15,212 nt of DNA, from positions 1 through 15,212 of the forward strand of contig CAZYWA010000155.1 of assembly GCA_964650975.1 (NCBI GenBank). The letters are read 5' to 3'. Source of the DNA: CAZYWA01 sp964650975 [NCBI: uncultured bacterium]. Its GTDB lineage: Bacteria; JADJOY01. Both the position numbers and the translations under genes were made by a program. Shown in pieces: positions 1-7,297 of this stretch. Position 1 is the first letter of the stretch, and each line of letters starts with the position of its first letter. The notes beneath the pieces were generated by a model. The model was given only the letters and a program-made list of their open reading frames with translations. It was not told the DNA's origin and searched no databases.

Positions 1-627
1 AACCTCAACACCTGGCTGCTCCAGCACTGCTACCTGTCGCTCGCCGACAAGGGCTGCGGCGACGCGGTGAAGCCGGCCGATTACCCGAAGCAGGATCTGT
101 TCTTCGATCCGGCGGCGCGGAAATCGCTGGTCGACTGGTCGAAGACCAAGGCCTACGCGTTCGGCACCGGTCAGATCTACGTCAACCTCGCGGGCCGCGA
201 GGGCCACGGCATCGTCACGCCGGGCCCCGACTACGACAAGCTGGTGGACGGGATCGTGAAGGAGCTGAGCGATCTGGTCGATCCAGCCAACAAGACCAAG
301 CCCGTGGTCGGCGTCTACCGCGGCGACAAGTCGTTCACTGGAGGCGCCGCGGCGCTCGCTCCCGATCTGCAGGTCGCCTTCGCCGAGGGCTATCGCACCG
401 ACTGGAAATCGATCCTGGGCGGCTTCACGCCCGAGGTGGTGGTCACCAACGACAGGAAGTGGAGCGGTGACCACTCGTCGTCCGATCCCAAGGACACGCA
501 GGGCGTGATCTTCAGCAACCACGCGCTGCAATCGAAGAATCCCGGCATCGTCGACATCGGCCCCACCGCGCTCCAGTTGCTGGGGGTCTCGGTGCCCGCC
601 GACATGGACGGCAAGCCGGTGATGTGA
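1..627 (+). CDS. Alkaline-phosphatase-superfamily phosphodiesterase / nucleotide pyrophosphatase-like protein (3' part, start outside window)
   Basis: The reading frame is open from the first base to the TGA at 625-627, so only the C-terminal 208 residues are present and the catalytic N-terminus is missing. The visible part matches type I phosphodiesterase/nucleotide pyrophosphatase proteins of the alkaline phosphatase superfamily. It has a VDWSKTKAYAFG...IYVNL strand block, a GREGHGIV block, a WSGDH segment whose Asp/His would be metal ligands, and a closing IGPTALQLLGV segment. Family members hydrolyse phosphomonoesters or phosphodiesters with two metal ions. The substrate cannot be inferred, nor can secretion, because the N-terminus is absent. 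The next gene starts 79 bases downstream and also belongs to this superfamily, as does the one after it, suggesting a functional cluster. Family assignment is good; exact activity is unknown. Confidence 0.85.
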   Translation, partial: NLNTWLLQHCYLSLADKGCGDAVKPADYPKQDLFFDPAARKSLVDWSKTKAYAFGTGQIYVNLAGREGHGIVTPGPDYDKLVDGIVKELSDLVDPANKTKPVVGVYRGDKSFTGGAAALAPDLQVAFAEGYRTDWKSILGGFTPEVVVTNDRKWSGDHSSSDPKDTQGVIFSNHALQSKNPGIVDIGPTALQLLGVSVPADMDGKPVM

Positions 628-706
628 CCCGCTTCGCCCGGGCTCTTGGGCTAGCCGCCGCGCCCGAGACCGATCGACCGCCGCCCGACCACGGAGAACG
701 TCCTCG

Positions 707-3700
707 ATGGCGCCATCCAACCAACGAACGCTGTGGGGAGCCGTCCGCGCGGCCTGGCGCTGGCTGCCGGCGGCCGTGCGCTCCACGGTGAGCGTGTCGT
801 TCAAGGCCGCGGTCACGGTGGGCGCCTTCTACCTGCTCTTCGCGCACCAGATCCCGGTCCGCGACCGCGTGACGGTCAACGTTCACGGCGCCGAGAAGGT
901 CGAGGTGCTGAACGGCGAGACCCTCACCGTTCCGGGGCACGGCACCGGCCAGGTGACCGACGCGCGCACCGTGGTGGTCGGCGAGGTGCCGGTGCACCTG
1001 CTCGACGGCGCCACGGTGGTCCTGGCCGACGGCCGCGGCGGCCGCGTGGCGCCGATCGGCAAGATCACCACGTTCGCGGCGATCCGCGCCTATCTGCCGA
1101 AGATCTCGCTCGGCACGTTCGTGCTGTTCTGCGCGCTGGCCGCGGCGCTCAAGATGGTGGGCGTGTTCGCCAGCATGTACCGCTGGCACTTGCTCTTGGT
1201 CGGACAAGGGATCGAGCTGCCGTTCTGGCGGCACACCTTCGGCACGTTCCTGGTCGGACGCTTTCTCGGCACGTTCCTGCCCTCCACGATCGGCCTCGAC
1301 GGCTACAAGCTCTGGGACGCGGCCTTCTTCTCGCGGCGCGGCATCGAGGCCACCGCCGCCACCGCGATCGAGAAGGTGTTCGGCGTCATCGGAATCTTCC
1401 TCACGTTCCTGGTGGCGCTGCCGTTCGGCTACCAGATCCTGGGCGAGCACGCCGGGATGGTGGTGGGCGTCACCGTACCGGTCGCGGTGGGCGCGATCAC
1501 CGTGTTCCTCGCGGTGCTCTTCTACCCGCAGGTGATCCAGTTTTTCCTCGACCGCATTCCGCTGCCGGGACGCGGCAAGATCGAAGGCTTCATCTCGCGG
1601 GTGAATCGCGCCGCGGCCGCGTATCGCGACAAGAAGGGGATCCTGCTCGCGGTGCTGGGCTTGAGCTTCACGGTCCACTTCACCACCGCGGCCATGTACT
1701 ACCTGACCGCCCTCGCGGTGGGCGCCAAGAACGCGCACTTCTGGGCCATCACGTTCGGCTCCACGATCCAGGTGTTCGCGACGGTGATCAGCCCGTTCAC
1801 GATCGCCGGTGAGGGAGTGCGCGAGATCGTGCAGGCGCTGCTGCTCGCCGAGCAGCTCGGCGTCAGCGAGTCGATCATCTCTGCTGCGCTGGGCTTCTGG
1901 GCCGCCGAGTCGCTGACGCTCTTCGGTGTCTTCTGGTGGTGGGGCCGGCGCAGCGGCTACCGGCCGCCTTACGTGCGCGTCGACGGGGTGGAGCTGAGCG
2001 AGATCGCCTCGACCTCCGGCGGGATGTGGGGCGGCGACGCACCCTCCGCGGCAGGCTCGGAGCGCGCCGCCGCAGCGGGCGCGTCCTCCGGCGGGCCGCC
2101 GCCACCACCGCTCGGCGTGATTCTCACCGGCATCGCCGGCGGGGCGATCGGCGGTGCGCTGGTCGGGCTCGCCGAGGCCGCGTACGTGCTGCACGGCGCG
2201 ACCGGCGAGACTCACGATCCCGCGCTCCTCGCGTACGCGATCTTCAGCTACGCGCTGGTGGGCGCGGGAATCGGCCTCGGCACCGGAATCGGTCTCGCGG
2301 CGATCGCTCCGTTGCTGGTGCAGGTGTCGCTGTGGCGCGCGACGGCGGGCCTCCACGCGGGCGCCGCGGTGCTGGCGCTCGGCACGGTCCTCACTCGCTT
2401 CCGGGTGTTCCGCGACTTGTTCCACGAGTCGCTCAAGGTGATGTCGCCCAAGGGCCTGGCGGTGCAGCTAGCCGTGGTGATCTGCGCAGGGGTCACCTCG
2501 CTGATCGTGGGCGGGCTGCTCGGGAAGCTTCTGGGGCGCGGCGAGGACGGGCGGCCTGGGACGCGAGCCGGTGCGCTCGCGGCCGCGCTCGTGGTCGTTT
2601 CGGGCCTGGCGCTGATGGTGATCCCGAAGCCGGGGTACCCCTCGATCTCACGCGAGATCGAGGGCGGCAAACCGGCCGAGGGCTCGCCGAATCTGATCCT
2701 GATCGTGGTCGACACGCTGCGCGCCGACGCGCTCGGCCTCTACGGCGGTGCCGACCGGGAGACACCGCACATCGATTCGCTCGCCGACGGCGCGGTGGTC
2801 TTCGAGCAGGACAACTCGCAGGCCTCGTGGACGCGGCCGGCGTTCGCGTCGATCTTCACCAGCCTCATTCCCACGACGCACACCGCTCGCGAGAAGAACA
2901 GTCTGCTGCCGCGCGAGGGCTTTCCGACCATCGCCGAGCTGCTCGCGAAGGCCGGCTACCGAACGGGCGCCATCGTCAACAACTTCAACGTCGCGGCCAA
3001 GTACGGCTTCGACCGCGGCTTCGAGCGCTTCACCTACTTGGCACCCGATTTCCTGTTCGGCGCCGGAGAGCTCTCGAGCGAGCTCAACATCTACCAGATC
3101 CTGCGCATGGTGCTCGAGAAGTACATCTCGAACCGGAAGGACGTGCGGAACTACTACCAGCCCGCCGAGACCGTGACGGCGGAGGCCGTGAAGTGGCTTG
3201 ACGCGTACGGGAAGGAGCCCTTCTTCCTGGTCATTCACTACATGGATCCGCACGACCCGTTCTTCGTGCATCCGTGGAACGGCGTCGCGTACGCACGGGT
3301 GAGCGACGACAATCCCGATCCGTCGAAGGCCAAGCTCTACCACGACACCTACCAGGGCGAAGTCCGCTACCTCGACGGCGAGATCGGCAAGCTGCTCGAC
3401 GCGCTGCGCGCCAAGGGTCTCACCTCGAACACCGGCCTGGTGCTCACCGGCGACCACGGCGAGGAGTTCCAGGAGCACGGGGGCTGGTGGCACGGCCAGA
3501 CGCTCTATCAAGAGGCGCTGCACGTGCCGCTGATCGTGAAACCGCCCGCCGGCGCCCCGTTCCTGCCCGGACCGCGCGATACCCACGTGGTGCGCAGCAT
3601 CGACGTGGCGCCCACGCTACTCGCCTGGGCGCACGTGCCCGCGCCAGCGGGCTTCCAGGGAACCGACCTCGCGATCGAGGACGGCGATCGCGTGGCCGTC

Positions 3701-4000
3701 GCGGACATGGACCACGAGGGCAACGTCGCGCAGTCGCTGCGCACCGGCCCGTCGAAGCTGATCGTCGCCAACGCCGACAACCCGCGTGGCCTGGGCGAGC
3801 GCGAGTTCTACGATCTGGGCGCCGATCCCGGCGAGCAGCGCGATCTGTTGCGCGGCGGCGAGGTGCCCGCGGAAGCCGAGCGCATCGGCAAGCTGCTCTC
3901 GATGAAGCTCGAGGATGCACAGAAGGGCGCAGCGCAGGCCGCGAGTGATGCCGCGACCACGCAGAGCGAAGCGCTTCGAGCTCTGGGCTACGCGCAGTGA
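707..4000 (+). CDS. Flippase-like (LPG-synthase TM) membrane module fused to sulfatase/phosphotransferase-fold domain
   Basis: This 1097-residue protein combines two families. Residues about 30-47 form a first membrane segment, followed by a soluble stretch of about 70 residues. Residues about 133-415 are polytopic and resemble the lysylphosphatidylglycerol synthase/UPF0104 flippase-like family (STIGLDGYKLWD near 193, IEKVFG at 221, ISPFTIAGEGVRE at 361). A Pro/Ala/Gly linker (about 430-468) leads to further hydrophobic segments (about 469-640). Residues about 660 to 1010 form a sulfatase-fold domain starting SPNLILIVVDTLRAD (metal-ligand Asp669), with GDHGEE at 915-920. The Cys/Ser nucleophile position appears to be Thr709 (SWTRP), so a phosphotransferase or phosphodiesterase role fits better than a true sulfatase. 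The catalytic domain probably faces the periplasm. GGAG at 693-696 lies 10 bases before the ATG. The substrate is unknown. Confidence 0.87.
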   Translation: MAPSNQRTLWGAVRAAWRWLPAAVRSTVSVSFKAAVTVGAFYLLFAHQIPVRDRVTVNVHGAEKVEVLNGETLTVPGHGTGQVTDARTVVVGEVPVHLLDGATVVLADGRGGRVAPIGKITTFAAIRAYLPKISLGTFVLFCALAAALKMVGVFASMYRWHLLLVGQGIELPFWRHTFGTFLVGRFLGTFLPSTIGLDGYKLWDAAFFSRRGIEATAATAIEKVFGVIGIFLTFLVALPFGYQILGEHAGMVVGVTVPVAVGAITVFLAVLFYPQVIQFFLDRIPLPGRGKIEGFISRVNRAAAAYRDKKGILLAVLGLSFTVHFTTAAMYYLTALAVGAKNAHFWAITFGSTIQVFATVISPFTIAGEGVREIVQALLLAEQLGVSESIISAALGFWAAESLTLFGVFWWWGRRSGYRPPYVRVDGVELSEIASTSGGMWGGDAPSAAGSERAAAAGASSGGPPPPPLGVILTGIAGGAIGGALVGLAEAAYVLHGATGETHDPALLAYAIFSYALVGAGIGLGTGIGLAAIAPLLVQVSLWRATAGLHAGAAVLALGTVLTRFRVFRDLFHESLKVMSPKGLAVQLAVVICAGVTSLIVGGLLGKLLGRGEDGRPGTRAGALAAALVVVSGLALMVIPKPGYPSISREIEGGKPAEGSPNLILIVVDTLRADALGLYGGADRETPHIDSLADGAVVFEQDNSQASWTRPAFASIFTSLIPTTHTAREKNSLLPREGFPTIAELLAKAGYRTGAIVNNFNVAAKYGFDRGFERFTYLAPDFLFGAGELSSELNIYQILRMVLEKYISNRKDVRNYYQPAETVTAEAVKWLDAYGKEPFFLVIHYMDPHDPFFVHPWNGVAYARVSDDNPDPSKAKLYHDTYQGEVRYLDGEIGKLLDALRAKGLTSNTGLVLTGDHGEEFQEHGGWWHGQTLYQEALHVPLIVKPPAGAPFLPGPRDTHVVRSIDVAPTLLAWAHVPAPAGFQGTDLAIEDGDRVAVADMDHEGNVAQSLRTGPSKLIVANADNPRGLGEREFYDLGADPGEQRDLLRGGEVPAEAERIGKLLSMKLEDAQKGAAQAASDAATTQSEALRALGYAQ

Positions 4001-4047
4001 TCGAACCGCGACGCGGATAGCCGGGAACCGGGGCCGAATTCGCAGCG

Positions 4048-5739
4048 ATGAGCCGCCCGCGCCTCGTCGTCGTCGGCTGGGACGGCGCCGACCCCGATCT
4101 GGCTTTTCGCTGGGCCGAGGCTGGCGAGCTCAAGAACCTCAAGCGACTCATGGACCGCGGGGCCTGGGGGCCGCTCGCCTCCACGACGCCTCCCGCCACG
4201 TTCCCGGCGTGGACCTCGATCTTCACCGGTCTTGGGCCGGGACGGCACGGCATCACCGACTTCACCCGCCCGGTCCCGGGTGCGCACGCGTTGCGCTTCG
4301 TCTCGGCCAACGACCGGCGCGGCGAGACGCTCTGGCAGCGGCTGGCGCGCGACGGACGGCGAGCGCTGGTGGTCGCGGTCCCCGGCACCTACCCGCCCGA
4401 TCCGATCGATGGAGTGTTCGTGTCGGGCTTCGACGGCCCCGTCACGACCGGCATCGATCCGAGCTTCGTCCATCCGCGCGCCACGTGGACGAAGCATCGC
4501 TCGCGCTTCCGCCGCTTCCGCTTCGCCGACGTCCAAGAAATGCGCGTCGGTCCCGGCTGGCACGAGCGGGCCATCGCGCGGCTGCTGGTAGGGCTCGCGG
4601 AGAAGGCCAGCCTGATCCTCGATCTCGCGCGCGAGGTCGAGCCGGATCTTCTGGTCGCCGTGTTCGGCGAATCCGACACGGCTTCACACCACTTCTGGCG
4701 CTTTCACGATTCCGCGTCGCCTCGCCACGACGTGGACGGCGGCCGCCGCTTCGGCGACGCGATCTTGCGGGTCTACCGATCTCTCGACGCGTGGCTCGGC
4801 CAGATCATCGAGACCGCCGGACCAGACGCCACCGTGGCCGTGGTCTCCGATCACGGTTTCCAAGGCAGCTCGACCGTGGCGCTGCATCTCGACGCGGCGC
4901 TGGCCGAAGAGGGACTGCTCTCGTGGCGCGACGCGGCGCCCCACGCCCGCCCGCTGGTCCTCGCGCGCGAGGTTGCCGTGTCCGTGCTGCCGGCTGCGCT
5001 CCAGGAGCGGCTCTTCCGGCTCGGCGGCGCCGCGCCGGCGGCGCGCCTCGAGTCGGCGAGCCGTTACGCCTCGATCGACTGGACCCGTACCCGCGCCTTC
5101 GCCGACGAGGTCGACTACGCGCCTGGGGTTCGTATCGCGGTGCGCGGGCGAGATCGCGACGGTACCGTCGCGCCGGGTGCCGAGTACCAGCACGCCCTCG
5201 AGCAGGTGGCGGAGGCGCTGCTGCGGCTGCGCGATCCGCGCTCGGGCGAGCCGGTGGTCGCGCGCGTGGTGCCTCGCGAGCAGGTGCTGCGCGGGCCGTG
5301 CGCGCGCTTCGCGCCCGATCTGATCGTCGAGCCGGCGTCGATCGGCGGCTACCGGGTGTCGTGCCTGCGCACGCCAGCGCCAGGCGTGGCACCCGTCACG
5401 GCGATCGATCCGGCCGTTTCGTTCGGCGCCAAAGGGCGCGGCATGGATGGCGTCCATCGCACGAGCGGCGTCTGGGTGCTGGCGGGACCGTCGGTACGAG
5501 CCGCGGGGCGGATCGAGGACGCATCGGTCGTCGACGTGCTGCCGACCTTGCTCGCCGCGATCGGCGAGCCGGTCCCGCCTTCGCTCGACGGCCAGGTCCG
5601 AGGCCAAGCGCTGGCGTCGGTCGCGACCGCCGCGGCTCACGACCGAACCGCGCCGCCACCACCGGAACCGCGATGGTACGCTCGTGCGGCCGAGCAGCGC
5701 ATCGAGCGCCGAATGCGCGCTCTGGGTTACCTGGAGTGA
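4048..5739 (+). CDS. Alkaline-phosphatase-superfamily phosphodiesterase / nucleotide pyrophosphatase-like protein
   Basis: This 563-residue protein has the full set of type I phosphodiesterase/nucleotide pyrophosphatase landmarks. The N-terminal strand LVVVGWDGAD gives metal-ligand Asp12. TFPAWTSIFTG gives candidate nucleophile Thr51, aligned with the TFP nucleophile of NPP enzymes. ESDTASHH gives Asp210 and His214. VSDHGF gives Asp268/His269, and GVHRTSG gives His470. The order and spacing fit a two-metal phosphodiesterase. No signal peptide or membrane helix is evident, so it looks cytoplasmic. It starts 47 bases after the flippase-sulfatase fusion, probably in the same transcript, and there is no clear Shine-Dalgarno before the ATG. 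The tail ends in RALGYLE, echoing RALGYAQ at the end of the preceding protein. The GT4 gene follows 35 bases later. A phosphorylated nucleotide sugar or glycolipid substrate is possible but unproven. Confidence 0.88.
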   Translation: MSRPRLVVVGWDGADPDLAFRWAEAGELKNLKRLMDRGAWGPLASTTPPATFPAWTSIFTGLGPGRHGITDFTRPVPGAHALRFVSANDRRGETLWQRLARDGRRALVVAVPGTYPPDPIDGVFVSGFDGPVTTGIDPSFVHPRATWTKHRSRFRRFRFADVQEMRVGPGWHERAIARLLVGLAEKASLILDLAREVEPDLLVAVFGESDTASHHFWRFHDSASPRHDVDGGRRFGDAILRVYRSLDAWLGQIIETAGPDATVAVVSDHGFQGSSTVALHLDAALAEEGLLSWRDAAPHARPLVLAREVAVSVLPAALQERLFRLGGAAPAARLESASRYASIDWTRTRAFADEVDYAPGVRIAVRGRDRDGTVAPGAEYQHALEQVAEALLRLRDPRSGEPVVARVVPREQVLRGPCARFAPDLIVEPASIGGYRVSCLRTPAPGVAPVTAIDPAVSFGAKGRGMDGVHRTSGVWVLAGPSVRAAGRIEDASVVDVLPTLLAAIGEPVPPSLDGQVRGQALASVATAAAHDRTAPPPPEPRWYARAAEQRIERRMRALGYLE

Positions 5740-5774
5740 GCGCGCTCCATCGGGAACTGCCCCCCCGGGAAAAC

Positions 5775-7043
5775 ATGATGCAGGCTGCCGGAACGGGCGG
5801 AGTGAACGCTCATGGGCCCGGTAGCCTGCGCGTGGCGCTGGTTGCCGCGTGTCCCTTCGCGTGGCCGCAGGGATCGCAGGTGCTGATCGACGAGCTTGCT
5901 CACCGGCTCGGCCTCGCGGGTCACGAGGTCCACGTGGTCGCGTATCACCTGGGCCACGAGCCCCGGCCGCAGCGCGCCTACCGGCTCCACCGCGTTCCCG
6001 CGTTGCCGACCTATCGCCGCACCGCTTCGGGGCCGAGCCCGCAGAAGCCGCTGATCGACGCGCTGCTCGCGGCGAAGCTCGCGGGTGTCGTGCGCCGTCA
6101 CTCGATCCAGGTGATGCACGCGCACAGCTTCGAGGCGGCACTCGCCGGCTATCTGGTGCGTGCGGCCACGCGGGTGCCGGTGGTCTACCACGGCCACACC
6201 GGGCTCGCGGACGAGCTTCCCACCTACTTCCGCTGGCGCGCCGCGCGAGCGGGCGCGCGCTGGATCGGCCGCGTGGTCGATCGCACGGTGCCGCGCCGCG
6301 CCGACGCCGCGATCGCCGTGAGCCGTGAGATGGCGGAGCTGCTGCGCGCGAGCGGAGTTCCCGTCGATCGCATCCACACGGTGCCGCCCGGCCTCGACTA
6401 TCCGCGCTTCGAGCCGGAAGAGCGCCGGGAAATCGAGCATCGCTACGGCCTGCCCCCGGGACCCAAGGTGGTGTTCGCGGGAAACCTGTGCCGCTACCAG
6501 AACCTGCCGGTCCTGAGTCGCGCCTTCGCGCGGGTTCGCGAGGCGCGGCCCGAGGCGCACCTGGTGGTCGCCTCGCACGACCCGGCGGTCATGGAGCCCG
6601 GCCGCTGGGCCGAGCTGCCGCCGGGCAGCGTCACGCCGATCCGCGACGGCGAGTTCCAGCGCATGCGCGAGCTGCTCGCGGTGGGCGACGTGGCCGTGAG
6701 CTTGAGCGGCATGCGCTTCGGCTTTCCCATCAAGCTGCTCAACTACATGGCGGCGGGAAAAGCGATCCTCGCGGCCGAGCCCTCGGCGAAGGGACTCGAG
6801 CATCTCGACACCGCGTACCTGGTGCCGCCGCTCGATGCGCGCGCGGTGACCGACGGCGTGGTGCGGCTGCTCGACGACGGCCCGCTTCGTTCCCGGCTGG
6901 GCGAGCGCGCCCGCGCTCACTTCGAGAGCGAGCACCTGTGGCCCCCGCTCATCGAGCGCATGACCCGGCTCTACCATCAGCTCCTGACGCCGCTCGAAGG
7001 AGCATCCTCGCTTGCTCGCGGCGGGACTCCGTTGATAGCCTGA
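5775..7043 (+). CDS. Glycosyltransferase family 4 (GT-B fold)
   Basis: This 422-residue protein has the two-Rossmann-fold layout of GT4 retaining glycosyltransferases. The N-terminal half contains RVALVAACPFAWPQGSQVL (about 19-37), HEVHVVAY (50-57) and VMHAHSFEAALAGYLV (113-128), where the acceptor usually binds. The C-terminal half contains KVVFAGNLCRYQNLPVL (231-247) and the donor-site region FGFPIKLLNYMAAGKAIL (315-332). Most GT4 enzymes carry a Glu where this protein has Asn323; that variant is not rare in my recollection. No signal peptide or membrane helix is obvious, so it should act in the cytoplasm or at the inner face of the membrane. I chose the ATG at 5775 (a second ATG is at 5778). 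An in-frame GTG at 5802 is a weaker alternative. Donor and acceptor cannot be told. It sits 35 bases after a phosphodiesterase gene. Confidence 0.9.
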   Translation: MMQAAGTGGVNAHGPGSLRVALVAACPFAWPQGSQVLIDELAHRLGLAGHEVHVVAYHLGHEPRPQRAYRLHRVPALPTYRRTASGPSPQKPLIDALLAAKLAGVVRRHSIQVMHAHSFEAALAGYLVRAATRVPVVYHGHTGLADELPTYFRWRAARAGARWIGRVVDRTVPRRADAAIAVSREMAELLRASGVPVDRIHTVPPGLDYPRFEPEERREIEHRYGLPPGPKVVFAGNLCRYQNLPVLSRAFARVREARPEAHLVVASHDPAVMEPGRWAELPPGSVTPIRDGEFQRMRELLAVGDVAVSLSGMRFGFPIKLLNYMAAGKAILAAEPSAKGLEHLDTAYLVPPLDARAVTDGVVRLLDDGPLRSRLGERARAHFESEHLWPPLIERMTRLYHQLLTPLEGASSLARGGTPLIA

Positions 7044-7048
7044 GAGGA
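7044..7048 (+). promoter_or_regulatory. Ribosome binding site whose spacing questions the small ORF's start
   Basis: GAGGA lies directly after the glycosyltransferase TGA (7041-7043), with only one base before the ATG at 7050. That is too close for efficient initiation. The in-frame GTG at 7059 lies 10 bases away, a normal spacing, so it may be the real start. Confidence 0.4.
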
Positions 7049-7049
7049 C

Positions 7050-7271
7050 ATGGCACGAGTGACCCTCGATATCGACGCGGCACAGATCGAGCGCGTTCTG
7101 GACTTCGGCGCGGTGCGCGCGCGTTTCGCCAAGGCACAAGCTCGGCGCGGACCCGGCGAGATCCCCACGCTCAACGCCGCCGACCTGGGACTGCAGGCGA
7201 TTCCCGTCGACGGTAGCGACGTGCCGGTGCTCGACATGAGCCAGCTCGAGATCCTCCCCTTCGACGACTGA
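7050..7271 (+). CDS. Small hypothetical protein (73 codons)
   Basis: I do not recognise this gene. It encodes a small, mostly hydrophilic protein. An N-terminal half with alternating hydrophobics (VTLDIDAAQIERVLDFGAV) and a basic patch (RARFAKAQARR) is followed by an acidic, hydrophobic tail ending QLEILPFDD. There is no membrane helix, Cys cluster or known motif. It is supported as real by its position: it starts 6 bases after the glycosyltransferase stop, with AGAGGA overlapping that stop, and it ends 26 bases before the HD-GYP gene. The purine tract is only 1-2 bases from the ATG, so the GTG at 7059 may be the true start, giving 70 residues. It could serve the glycosyltransferase or the HD-GYP regulator. 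It could also be spurious, though its codon use looks like that of its neighbours. Confidence 0.6.
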   Translation: MARVTLDIDAAQIERVLDFGAVRARFAKAQARRGPGEIPTLNAADLGLQAIPVDGSDVPVLDMSQLEILPFDD

Positions 7272-7297
7272 GCGGGCCGCGGCCTTCCCGAGCGCCT

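Noticed and set aside
512-2425. Long open frame on the minus strand opposite the fusion gene
   Set aside because: The translation is Arg/His/Glu-rich and low in complexity with no family features. It is the usual antisense shadow of a high-GC coding region.
3915-5774. Upstream extension of the glycosyltransferase frame
   Set aside because: The frame is open by chance through the preceding gene. Its translation is Arg-rich noise, and GT4 similarity begins only after the ATG at 5775.
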